DNA from: Pedobacter jeongneungensis
GTDB taxonomy: Bacteria; Bacteroidota; Bacteroidia; Sphingobacteriales; Sphingobacteriaceae
Direction: 5' to 3'
NCBI RefSeq assembly: GCF_000633455.1
Contig: NZ_AYMG01000016.1
Location: forward strand, 62,001 to 126,000
DNA: 64,000 nt
Below, in pieces: positions 37,999-46,421 of the stretch. A program made the translations under genes and the position numbers. Numbering within the stretch: position 1 is the stretch's first letter; each line of letters opens with the position of its first letter. The notes under the pieces were generated by a model. That model saw only the letters and a list, made by a program, of their open reading frames with translations. It made no database searches and had not been told where the DNA came from.

Positions 37999-38223
37999 CT
38001 ATTTAGAAAACAGTTTACCAATTAAGAGAAAGGAAAGGATTACGCCAGCGATGACCATAATCATTTCAAAAAAATCTGTGTCAGATGAACCTTGCCGTAT
38101 ATTCCTAACGATCGCCACAGGTTTTTCATCCGATTGGTTTAAGCGCCCACCTGAATGGACACGCAGCTTTGCATTTAGTGCCGCACATTCTGCAGACACC
38201 ACTTTAAATGGTTTATTGAACAT
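37999..38223 (-). CDS. small single-TM hypothetical protein
   Basis: The protein has 74 residues. A C-terminal hydrophobic helix (MIMVIAGVILSFLLIGKLF) follows a soluble N-terminal part with two Cys/Ala-rich turns. A terminator lies 33 bases downstream on its strand. It could be a tail-anchored membrane protein. It sits at the left edge of the defence cargo, 100 bases from the ImmA/IrrE gene, on the same strand. Confidence 0.5.
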   Translation of the reverse strand: MFNKPFKVVSAECAALNAKLRVHSGGRLNQSDEKPVAIVRNIRQGSSDTDFFEMIMVIAGVILSFLLIGKLFSK

Positions 38224-38322
38224 AAAAAATGTTAAACCCTAAGATATGTTTTTATATAAGCAAATTCTGATTCCTTCTAAAAAAAATTGTAAAGCTAAAA
38301 AATAATCATTTTTGAACCCAAC

Positions 38323-39126
38323 CTATTTGAACCAGATAAGAGTAACTAAATATCCATTAATTTCCGAGAAATAACATTGTTCATACATTGTTTTATTCGC
38401 TCTATTATCATTAATATAAAACCAACTTTCAGGATCAATCTCCTCAATTAGTGACTGGTAAGGAATAATTGGTTTCAAAAAATACCGTGCAGACAACGTA
38501 TCTTTAGGAAGATTTAGTCCAACCTTAAAACGAAAAGGGAATTTTGGGAAATCGTGGCTTTTTGAAAACCACTTCACAACATCACTTCTAGAAACTACTA
38601 CCATAAATTCTCTTGATCCAATATCAATAAACCTTAAGATTGAAGCGACCAAGCTAGTCTGAAAACTATCTGATATTGAATTAATTAAATCAAATGAAAA
38701 TGGTTTTCGAGCACAAAAGGCTTTATACTTATTTTCAGGCATAAGTAGACAGCTCGCAAAATAATCAGCTTCATTCTCAATCAGAGATGTATGATTTAAG
38801 TTATTAAGAGATGGATGTGCTTGTAACAGACCATATTTTAACCCTATTCGATGTTCATCAATAAAAAAGTGTCCCAACTCGTGTGCTAAAGTAAATCGAC
38901 CTCTTTTTGACGTTTTGGTATTTCCTTTATCAAGATTTATATGAACATGAAATTGCTGATCAAAATGAACAAGCATCCCATCAAAGCTACTTTCATAATG
39001 ATCAAAATATATAGAAAGCGATTCTGAGTCAGCGGCTGCAATTAAATCAGTTAAATTCCCAACTGCAAATTCAGAAGATAAAAAATCAGCAAGTTCACTT
39101 ATCCTCTTCTTTTTTGCTGGCGTCAT
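38323..39126 (-). CDS. ImmA/IrrE-family metallopeptidase
   Basis: The protein has 267 residues. The zinc motif is RFTLAHELGHFF (H82, E83, H86), followed by IENEADYFASCLLMP, where Glu117/119 supplies the third ligand; both are ImmA/IrrE hallmarks. The C-terminal 140 residues are a separate domain of unknown type, perhaps sensory. Family members cleave repressors after stress. It is the last gene of an operon with an unknown protein and a sigma-like factor, with overlaps of 32 and 14 bases, and is divergent from the CBASS operon. Confidence 0.87.
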   Translation of the reverse strand: MTPAKKKRISELADFLSSEFAVGNLTDLIAAADSESLSIYFDHYESSFDGMLVHFDQQFHVHINLDKGNTKTSKRGRFTLAHELGHFFIDEHRIGLKYGLLQAHPSLNNLNHTSLIENEADYFASCLLMPENKYKAFCARKPFSFDLINSISDSFQTSLVASILRFIDIGSREFMVVVSRSDVVKWFSKSHDFPKFPFRFKVGLNLPKDTLSARYFLKPIIPYQSLIEEIDPESWFYINDNRANKTMYEQCYFSEINGYLVTLIWFK

Positions 39127-39448
39127 TTTTATTCTGATTATTCAGCATTTTATTTAAAATATGCTCAGGTAGTCCATTTAAACCATTTCGTGCAACCATC
39201 TTATAGTCCGAAATTATCTGATTTTTGTCGTATGTCTGAAATGGTGTTCCTTCAGGAAATCGCATTACTTGTCCGGAAAATATTCTATCCAGTGAAACGT
39301 TCGAATCCGTCAGCTTAATATTATCACCATCATCAAAAAGTTTATTATACCTTTTTAATTCCAATTCATTTCTTGGAAATAAATAACCAGTAGAAGCTAG
39401 CCAATTTGTAATCTCTTCAGGATCAGTAAATAATTTACTTTGAGCCAT
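39095..39448 (-). CDS. unknown linker protein of the sigma/ImmA operon
   Basis: The protein has 117 residues and overlaps both neighbours. It is soluble. It reads like a small adaptor (EEITNWLASTGYLFPRNELE, GTPFQTYDKNQIISDYK) with an Asn/Lys-rich C-terminus. No recognised domain or HTH. Its place between a sigma-like factor and a peptidase suggests it may be the peptidase substrate or an anti-sigma factor, which is inference. Confidence 0.6.
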   Translation of the reverse strand: MAQSKLFTDPEEITNWLASTGYLFPRNELELKRYNKLFDDGDNIKLTDSNVSLDRIFSGQVMRFPEGTPFQTYDKNQIISDYKMVARNGLNGLPEHILNKMLNNQNKNDASKKEEDK

Positions 39449-40100
39449 AAATTTGCATAATTTGAGTGACAGTATCAGTTGCCATTTTTTTGTATATACG
39501 AATGGATGTCTGAGTTAATTCCAGTTCATCTCTTAGTTTCTCCAATAGATGTCTTGGTAACTTCATTCCTTTTCGCTCGTGTGCTTGGTATGTTAAATAA
39601 ATAATTTTATGTTTTGGACCAAGCCTGTCCAGAGCTTTTTCAATCAGTTCAGCTCTTGACCTTATGTCCCTAGCCTTTTCAGCTGGTAGAGACAGATTTT
39701 CTAAACTTGGAAATTCAACAATAATCTCTTCATCTCCAGAATAGTCTTTACCAATTTTCTTTTCCTCTCTATTTTTATCACATAAAAGCCTCTGAGCTAT
39801 CCTAAATATGTAGAACAGCAAGCACCTATCCAAATTATTTGCTTTGCATTGATCTGGATTAAAACGGTTGGCTTTTAGCCAAAACTTCTCTAGCGCTTGT
39901 TCTGAGATAATATCACCTACACTTTGATCATACCCCCATTTTACCGCAACAACGCGGCATTTTTTTGTTAATTCATTTTCAAATCTCAAGAAAAAATTCT
40001 CAAATGCACATTTGGCGGCTTCGATAAAATCATCTTTTCCTTGAATATATTCTATAAGTTCAGCGGTTGTAGCATGCTCGAGTTCGCTTCGATCCATCAT
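39435..40100 (-). CDS. sigma-70-family-like factor
   Basis: The protein has 221 residues. A region-2-like segment is seen at about 35-105 (FFLRFENELTKKCRVVAVKW, SEQALEKFWLKANRF, FYIFRIAQRLLCDKNREE). A region-4-like segment lies near the C-terminus (LDRLGPKHKIIYLTYQAH, ELTQTSIRIYKKMATD). The region-4 match is loose. It heads the operon that points away from the CD-NTase gene, across a 214-base shared promoter region. It probably regulates this locus. Confidence 0.68.
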   Translation of the reverse strand: MMDRSELEHATTAELIEYIQGKDDFIEAAKCAFENFFLRFENELTKKCRVVAVKWGYDQSVGDIISEQALEKFWLKANRFNPDQCKANNLDRCLLFYIFRIAQRLLCDKNREEKKIGKDYSGDEEIIVEFPSLENLSLPAEKARDIRSRAELIEKALDRLGPKHKIIYLTYQAHERKGMKLPRHLLEKLRDELELTQTSIRIYKKMATDTVTQIMQIYGSK

Positions 40101-40133
40101 ATACTACAATTGATATACGGAAAACCGTTAGTA

Positions 40134-40144
40134 ACGATTATCGT
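40134..40144. promoter_or_regulatory. palindrome between the sigma/ImmA and CBASS operons
   Basis: ACGAT-T-ATCGT is a perfect 11-base palindrome, 34 bases upstream of the sigma-like start and 170 bases before the CD-NTase start. It lies in the only intergenic region shared by both operons. Operator function is a guess. Confidence 0.35.
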
Positions 40145-40314
40145 AGTTAATGAAAGGGCATTTGTTCTATTGTTCATTTGATTGAGAGTTGGTTGATTTA
40201 TTTAAAATAAAAATAATAAAAACATGGAAAACAAAAAATTAAAAGGAACATAACTGAAAGTTCTAATGTCCCGTGAGAGTAATTAGTAGGTAATTAAATT
40301 AAAAAAAAATAAAT

Positions 40315-41328
40315 ATGAATGCATACAGTAACAAGAGTACGCTACATGGTAGAATCAAAAACTTTGTAGCATGGATAGCTCCTCCTAAAGAAAGCAGAGC
40401 TGCTATCAAGGATAAATCTGATGAAGTAAGAAAAAATATTAAGGAGAAGGCTGAAGCAGATGGCTTAACAATCATAGAAATGCCTCATTCCGGTTCGTTT
40501 GCTACTCGTACTGGATTGCGAAGACATATGCGTGGTTTAACAACAACTGAAGGTCAAGATATTGATTTACCTTTTGTAGTTGAAAAAGATAAAGAAACAG
40601 AATTTGAACCATTAATTCAAAGATTCAAAAAATACGCAGAAGATTGTTATCCAAATAATGAAATCGAGGAGACTAAAAGCTCCATTAAAATAATTTTTGA
40701 GGCAGATAAGCTAACCTTTGACTTAGTGCCGATGTTTCAAGGCAGCAAAAAAGGCGAACAAATTTTAATTAGAAATACCGGAGAGCAAATCACTACATGC
40801 ATAGAGAATCATCGTGAATTTATCCGCTCACGCACTGCGGAAACAAAAAAAAATGATGGCATAGTTACTTTCAATGATATGATCCGTTTATTAAAATGGT
40901 GGAGGATTGTAAAAGAAAACGAAACAAATGACAAAATAAGTCTACCTAGTTTTTTAGTAAATCTTCTCGCAGCAAAGGCCTATGAGCAATGTGGTGACGA
41001 TACCACTTATCCACAAACACTAGCTAATTGGTTTTCCTACCTGGCACATGTTGTTAAGAATAAGGAAACAATTTGGTTTAATGATTATTATCAGAGCATA
41101 ACACCACATGCAAACCAAGAATGGTCTGTACTTGATCCAGTCATGGCTGAAAATAATATCGTAAAAAAATGGTCATGGTATGAGATTCAAGATCTTGCTG
41201 ATTGGTTGCAAGAAGCGTCAGAAATCATTAACCGTGCAATTGTAGCGGATATTGATGGTAGAGATGGCGATAGTCTTGAACATCTGCAATCATTATTCGG
41301 TAAAATATTTTCATCACACTGCAATTAA
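40315..41328 (+). CDS. CBASS CD-NTase (cGAS/DncV-like nucleotidyltransferase)
   Basis: The protein has 337 residues. The nucleotidyltransferase signature is GSF at residues 60-62 (HSGSFATRTG) with metal-binding Asp82/Asp84 in GQDIDLPF and the third Asp136 in LTFDLVP. A helical C-terminal OAS1-C-like half follows (FNDMIRLLKWWR). In CBASS such enzymes make cyclic di- or trinucleotides when activated during phage infection. Downstream HORMA and TRIP13 genes show it is type III-like. The product nucleotide cannot be inferred. Confidence 0.92.
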   Translation: MNAYSNKSTLHGRIKNFVAWIAPPKESRAAIKDKSDEVRKNIKEKAEADGLTIIEMPHSGSFATRTGLRRHMRGLTTTEGQDIDLPFVVEKDKETEFEPLIQRFKKYAEDCYPNNEIEETKSSIKIIFEADKLTFDLVPMFQGSKKGEQILIRNTGEQITTCIENHREFIRSRTAETKKNDGIVTFNDMIRLLKWWRIVKENETNDKISLPSFLVNLLAAKAYEQCGDDTTYPQTLANWFSYLAHVVKNKETIWFNDYYQSITPHANQEWSVLDPVMAENNIVKKWSWYEIQDLADWLQEASEIINRAIVADIDGRDGDSLEHLQSLFGKIFSSHCN

Positions 41329-41340
41329 AATACAAACAAT

Positions 41341-41829
41341 ATGAGTACATATACATTTTCAGGCACCGATTCTTATAGTGAATCGGATGTAAAGGCGGTT
41401 ATGCAAAATACCTATGAGGATATTATTGGTTTTGCAAATAGAGGGATAATTACTTATGAAAGAGCAAAAAACTGGATTGAGGATATCACATATATGTTGA
41501 AAGAAAAAGTTCTTAATTCATTCGAGATACAACTCTACAATGCATCTGGAGAAAGATTTCAATCTTACAAATATACAGTAAGCAGCAATGGCTATTTATC
41601 AACCGGGAGTTTATCAGGAGGCATTAATTTCTGGTCGATTCCAAAAGATTCAAGTGTCGGGTTGTTTGTGGACATGAATTACAATCTTGCAAACTCCACA
41701 TCTGTTAACTCTGAATTAGCGAGAAGAGGTTGGGGAACCAATGGCTCGCCTTTAGTTGGTAAAGAGACATCAGAAAGAGATTATATCAGTAATAATTTAA
41801 GATTACAACGTACGCTAATTACCAAATAA
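41341..41829 (+). CDS. bacterial HORMA-domain protein (Cap7-like)
   Basis: The protein has 162 residues. The N-terminal YTFSGTDSYSESDVKAVM, the central GGINFWSIPKDSSVGLF and the ARRGWGTNGSPL block near the C-terminus match the pattern of bacterial HORMA family 1. In type III CBASS the HORMA protein senses a phage peptide, closes and activates the CD-NTase. It is 12 bases after the CD-NTase and its stop overlaps the start of the AAA+ gene, so the operon is tightly coupled. Assigned by pattern and context. Confidence 0.8.
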   Translation: MSTYTFSGTDSYSESDVKAVMQNTYEDIIGFANRGIITYERAKNWIEDITYMLKEKVLNSFEIQLYNASGERFQSYKYTVSSNGYLSTGSLSGGINFWSIPKDSSVGLFVDMNYNLANSTSVNSELARRGWGTNGSPLVGKETSERDYISNNLRLQRTLITK

Positions 41830-42704
41830 TGGAAGTTCTACTACAACAAAATACCCATCCTGATAATGCCGCTCAAAAGGCTTTTGATCAGTTGATAGCT
41901 ATTGATAAACAAAAAGATGCTTTATTGAATTCTCTGGAATTATTCTACAATCATGAAAAGATTGAGAAATGGCATAAAAAATATCATTCAAAAAAGCTAG
42001 CATTTTTTTCTAATATAATTTCTGGCACACCATTGATTATTTTATCTGGTGATGTAGGTTGTGGTAAAACTGCATTAGCACACAGCGTAGCCACTCCACT
42101 TGGTAAAATAATAGGGAAACGTATAACATGTTATGAAACGCCATCAAATATACGTGGCGGTGGCTTAGTAGGAGAAATTGGCAACAGAATAACGGATGCA
42201 TTCGCTCAAGTAAAGAAAAGTGTAAAGCCAGGAGAAATGGGTATCTTGATCATCGATGAAGCTGATGATCTCGCAACAGACCGTGACCAAAACCAAGCGC
42301 ACCATGAAGATCGTGCGGGGCTTAATGTTTTAATTAAGCAGATTGATCTTGTTTCCCGCGAAAAAATTGAGTTGGCCGTAATCTTAATTACGAACAGGTT
42401 AAAGGTGTTAGACCCAGCTATAATAAGGCGGGCTGTCCAGGTTATCGAATTTGAGAGGCCTGATTCGAAAGCACGGGAGCTAGTTTTCGAAAGCCTTTTC
42501 GAAGGATCAGAAATTAAGAAGGGGGACATACATGATTTGGTTCAAGCAAGTGAAAATAAAGATACGCCATACAGCTTTTCCGATCTCATACAAAAAGTTG
42601 GTAAGCAAGCATTATTTTTAGCAATTCAGACCAACCGCCCATTCTCAAAAGACATTTTTCTCGAAGTTTTAAAGAATGTGAAACCATCACCACTTATAAA
42701 ATAA
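41829..42704 (+). CDS. TRIP13-like AAA+ ATPase (Cap6-like HORMA remodeller)
   Basis: The protein has 291 residues. Walker A is GDVGCGKT (74-81), the pore-loop-like stretch is RGGGLVGEIG (about 109-118), Walker B is ILIIDEAD (about 139-146), sensor 1 is the Asn of LITNR, and the arginine-finger region is DPAIIRRA. It is short, as expected for bacterial TRIP13 homologues. In type III CBASS it opens the HORMA protein and turns signalling off. Start overlaps the HORMA stop by one base. Confidence 0.88.
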   Translation: MEVLLQQNTHPDNAAQKAFDQLIAIDKQKDALLNSLELFYNHEKIEKWHKKYHSKKLAFFSNIISGTPLIILSGDVGCGKTALAHSVATPLGKIIGKRITCYETPSNIRGGGLVGEIGNRITDAFAQVKKSVKPGEMGILIIDEADDLATDRDQNQAHHEDRAGLNVLIKQIDLVSREKIELAVILITNRLKVLDPAIIRRAVQVIEFERPDSKARELVFESLFEGSEIKKGDIHDLVQASENKDTPYSFSDLIQKVGKQALFLAIQTNRPFSKDIFLEVLKNVKPSPLIK

Positions 42705-42706
42705 TT

Positions 42707-44503
42707 ATGATAAGTATAAAAACAATAGTTATAGCCCATTACGGGTTGGATAGAAAAATCACTGAAGCTGAATGTGTTTCAGCATTGGATGCAGAAGACG
42801 CAGAAAATATAGTTTTTATCGATTTTGAAGCAGGCAGCGCAAAATTGAGCGAACTATACGCTTTATCGTTTGACAATTTAGCGCTCTTTCAACAAAGGAA
42901 ATATGTTGAAATTGCTAAGTCAATACTTGATGCAAATCCACAGGCAAGGATTGCATATTTTGGTTTAACTCCTATACCAGTGGCCTTTCATTTGGGTTAC
43001 TTAATTGGCAATACTCATCCTTTATCCATATATCAATGGCATCATGTTGAAAGCAGGTGGTATAAAGAAACAGACAAGCCTTCACCTGATTACGATTTTT
43101 CAATCGTTCCATTCAGCCTACCTTCCGAGGTTCAAAAAGGAAAGGGAGATATAAGTATAAGGATAGCTACCTCATTCAACATTGACAAGCATACTACATA
43201 TGAAGTAGTTCCTAATCCATTAAATGAATTTGACATCGCTCTTAAAACTCCAAAGGTAGATTCTCTTTATAGTCAAGAAACGATTAAGTCAGTTGTTAAT
43301 ACTTTTCAGGATATTCTAGACGTTTATGCCAATAAATTGAGCGACCGAGAAAAAATACATTTATTTATAGCATCCTCAGCTGGCTTACCCTTTGCACTAG
43401 GAACGAGGATCAATCCTAATATCTATCCTTTTGTTCAGACCTACCAATTTGACAGAAATGAAAGTCCTAAATATAAAGAAGCCATCTTGGTAACAAAAGA
43501 GATTGATAGTAGGATTGTTCTTTCTGAAAACAATAGAGAAGTAGCCAATACGATTAGAAAAAAATGGCAGGAGCAATTGGAAAATAACATAAAACCATTT
43601 ATCAACACTATAGCTGGTAAGAAATCGGACAATTGGTTACAAATGGTTTGTTCAGACGATGCTGAATACAAAACCGTTTCTCAACATCTAAAGCATCCTT
43701 GGAACTTAGTGACTGATATAAATAGAACCAGTTTAAAACATGATAATATAGATATCGAAACAACTGACGTAGATGATGGCTTTGAATATATTGAAAAGAC
43801 TAACAGTTGGCTCCTTGATGATGGTTTCCTTTTTGGATTAAGTAAAAGATTAACGACGAAACCTGAAACCGACATTATGCAGGCCTCGAGATTATTCTTT
43901 TTTCATGAAGCATTACATTACAGCAAAGAAGGGCATCGCCTAACAAAAGAAGTCGCTAACGGTATCGGCCAATTTCCTAAAGTGATCGAAGAAGCGGATT
44001 ACCAGGCGGATGTTTGGGGATTACTGACTGAATACAAGTATTGTAGTATTTATGATTCTAAAAAACTGAATAATGGATTAAAGGCATTTTTTTGCAATGC
44101 CATTGAGACCGCTGTCGAAACCATGTGGAGTTTTGTTGATACAGGATCTGAATTAGGCATAATACAAGTTAGATCGATGAACCGTTTCTTAAATTGGTAT
44201 TGGCAATGGGTTTTAATTGAAAATATTGATGGTAAAGGAACTTTGAAAGATATAATTTCCATTCTACTTGATAAACCTGTAATTGAATTCGCTGGTGCAC
44301 CAATGGAATTACGAGGATATAGAACATTTTATAAACTCAATTCAAAATTTAATAGTAAATTACAGTTAGCGGCTTTTGCTAGGAATAAGGTTTATCGTTT
44401 TGCACCAAACCTTATTGATGATATTGTCGATGGATTCAAAAATCTGAACGGCGAAAAAATCAAATCAGGGTTAAAAAGTTTTCAGGTAAACCTAGGAAGC
44501 TAA
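42707..44503 (+). CDS. SAVED domain fused to HExxH zincin-like domain (predicted CBASS effector)
   Basis: The protein has 598 residues. The N-terminal half shows both CARF-like units of a SAVED domain: ARIAYFGLTPIPVAFHLGYL (about 95-114) and IHLFIASSAGLPFALGTRIN (about 220-240). The C-terminal domain has a zinc motif HEALH at residues 400-404 and EEADYQAD at about 428-435, where Glu can be the third ligand. No nuclease, TIR, TM or phospholipase motif is seen. SAVED binds CD-NTase cyclic oligonucleotides, so nucleotide-activated proteolysis is inferred. It starts two bases after the TRIP13-like gene. Confidence 0.82.
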   Translation: MISIKTIVIAHYGLDRKITEAECVSALDAEDAENIVFIDFEAGSAKLSELYALSFDNLALFQQRKYVEIAKSILDANPQARIAYFGLTPIPVAFHLGYLIGNTHPLSIYQWHHVESRWYKETDKPSPDYDFSIVPFSLPSEVQKGKGDISIRIATSFNIDKHTTYEVVPNPLNEFDIALKTPKVDSLYSQETIKSVVNTFQDILDVYANKLSDREKIHLFIASSAGLPFALGTRINPNIYPFVQTYQFDRNESPKYKEAILVTKEIDSRIVLSENNREVANTIRKKWQEQLENNIKPFINTIAGKKSDNWLQMVCSDDAEYKTVSQHLKHPWNLVTDINRTSLKHDNIDIETTDVDDGFEYIEKTNSWLLDDGFLFGLSKRLTTKPETDIMQASRLFFFHEALHYSKEGHRLTKEVANGIGQFPKVIEEADYQADVWGLLTEYKYCSIYDSKKLNNGLKAFFCNAIETAVETMWSFVDTGSELGIIQVRSMNRFLNWYWQWVLIENIDGKGTLKDIISILLDKPVIEFAGAPMELRGYRTFYKLNSKFNSKLQLAAFARNKVYRFAPNLIDDIVDGFKNLNGEKIKSGLKSFQVNLGS

Positions 44504-44701
44504 AGGCATCACTTGAAAAAATTGTGTGTGCTCCGCATAGTCCTAGGAGAATTATCTGCAATTCAAATGGATGGAAAAACATTCTATTTTGCCATATTCA
44601 AAATAAGAAGGAATATATAAATACTATATTTCGAACTTTCTGCGCTGATTAGTCATAGGTAGGTTAAAAATTGGTAAACTCTAGTGTTCAACAAAAATAA
44701 A

Positions 44702-44730
44702 AATGGTCTGCCGGATTCCGGCAGACCATT
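44702..44730. terminator. strong hairpin terminator between CBASS and tra operons
   Basis: AATGGTCTGCCGG and CCGGCAGACCATT are perfect 13-base arms around ATT. On the minus strand a T-rich run (TTTTTATTTTT) follows, 20 bases after the last minus-strand gene, so it ends the tra operon; it may also stop plus-strand reading. Confidence 0.87.
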
Positions 44731-44750
44731 ATAATAATTAACTACTAAAC

Positions 44751-46418
44751 CTACTCCCCGACACCTACGCTCTTCGACTTGGATTTAGCCTTCGACTTCT
44801 CCTTCCCATTCGCCTGCATCAGCCCTTCTTCCTTCTTGACCTTAAACTCCTCACGCTTCACCGACTTACCTTCTTTGTCAAAAAAGTTAATCTGCGAGTA
44901 TCGCACCGCAGGCTCAATGAACAGGTTCTCCTGCTTGCCGTCCCTTTCCACGCTCACCTGAACCCTGTTCCCGTTACGCATGCTTTCCATCAAGCCCTCC
45001 AACACTTTTGCATCAGAAAGTTCCTTGATTTTATAACCCTTTAACACCGCTTTCAAATCAAAACCATAGCCACCCGTAAACTGCCTGGTCACCAGGTTTC
45101 CCGAACGGTCTCTCGGCTTATCCCTGTCCAGCATAATCCAGGCATCATAAGGATGACCCTTAGCCGAAATCATATTCTCCCTGTACACCGAACGCCCCTG
45201 CACTAAATTGCGGCCTTGCTCATAGGTAAAACCTTCACCCCTGTCCACATAAAACGTCTGTCTCTGATCCTCAGAATAAAAAGTCGAACGGTAACCCTGG
45301 TCCACAAAACTAATCTGCTTCCCTTCACGCATCGCCACCTCAGTCTGATAATCAAAGCTCTTGCCCACGCCCAGTTTCGCCGACTCCTCCAGCCCTTTAA
45401 AAAAATCAATCGCCGGACGCAGCTCCGAAAAAGTCCTAACTGATGCTTCCCCATCCTTTTGCTTATCTGGAAAATACACATATGCCTTTTCCCCCTTGTC
45501 CAGTTCCCTACCTGTAGGCACCGAAATCTCATACTTATTGAGGTAATAATAATCTGACTGCGTAGACTGCTTAAAATGCAGCGTCGTATCCAGCCTGGAT
45601 TTATCCCCCTCTAGTCGTTCAAAAAGATTAAAGCCCTTCACACCGGACTTCATTTGTTTCTCCATCTCCAGGATCATCTTTTCCGGGAAACCCAGTTTTT
45701 TCATTTCCCCCTGAAGGTTCTGCAAATTGTTTAGATTCATAATCTCATTTTTTACTTGGTTACCAAAAGTGATTGTACTTAAATATTCCAGCTCAGCCGC
45801 CGTCCGTGGCCACTCGGCCACCACCGAAGCATGCAAAGCCGGGGTATAAGGATACAAATCATAAAATGTCGACCTGCGAAAATCAACGCTGGCCATGATA
45901 GATTCTTCCAGCGCCGTTCCCTTAAAATGTTTGAGCATCAGCGCATCGCTCATCTCGTTCGCTCGCTGCCAGCCCTGCTCATCCCACTCCCGATCCACCA
46001 CCCCAAAACGGTACAGCATCGCCATCGTTCGTTGCATGCACTGTTCCTCTGAGCTTCCATCCAATTCTGACGATACCCCAAAGCCGTTATGCTTGGACCA
46101 GTCCACTTTACCCATCTCCACGTCCAGCACCAACGAATCGATTCCATTAGAAACGAAATGCTCCGGCATCACAAGCTTTTTATCCAGCATCAGCGTGTAG
46201 CTGGAAAAAGCCAGCTGCCCCTCGCTTAAATCCAGATTCAGCTCAAAGCGTAGCACATAATCCCCGAACTTTTTATCCACCAGAATAAGCGGATGGTTTA
46301 CCGGATCATCATAAAAAGCCGCGATTTTCTCCGGCAGCTGATCCGAGCTCAAACCAACCGCCTCTACCGCTTCCAAGGCAGCCGCCACCTGCTGCCTTTT
46401 TTCCATCATTGGCGTCAT
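44751..46418 (-). CDS. large conjugative-element protein (DUF3945-like C-terminus)
   Basis: The protein has 555 residues, soluble, with a highly basic Lys/Ser tail (KEKSKAKSKSKSVGVGE). The N-terminal two thirds are unassigned. The C-terminal part (GYGFDLKAVLKGYKIKEL, MRNGNRVQVSVERDGKQ, ENLFIEPAVRYSQINFFD) matches the repeat style of DUF3945/DUF4099 proteins on Bacteroidota conjugative elements. It starts three bases after traM and is the last gene of the tra operon. Not a structural transfer protein I can name. Confidence 0.65.
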   Translation of the reverse strand: MTPMMEKRQQVAAALEAVEAVGLSSDQLPEKIAAFYDDPVNHPLILVDKKFGDYVLRFELNLDLSEGQLAFSSYTLMLDKKLVMPEHFVSNGIDSLVLDVEMGKVDWSKHNGFGVSSELDGSSEEQCMQRTMAMLYRFGVVDREWDEQGWQRANEMSDALMLKHFKGTALEESIMASVDFRRSTFYDLYPYTPALHASVVAEWPRTAAELEYLSTITFGNQVKNEIMNLNNLQNLQGEMKKLGFPEKMILEMEKQMKSGVKGFNLFERLEGDKSRLDTTLHFKQSTQSDYYYLNKYEISVPTGRELDKGEKAYVYFPDKQKDGEASVRTFSELRPAIDFFKGLEESAKLGVGKSFDYQTEVAMREGKQISFVDQGYRSTFYSEDQRQTFYVDRGEGFTYEQGRNLVQGRSVYRENMISAKGHPYDAWIMLDRDKPRDRSGNLVTRQFTGGYGFDLKAVLKGYKIKELSDAKVLEGLMESMRNGNRVQVSVERDGKQENLFIEPAVRYSQINFFDKEGKSVKREEFKVKKEEGLMQANGKEKSKAKSKSKSVGVGE

Positions 46419-46421
46419 GGC

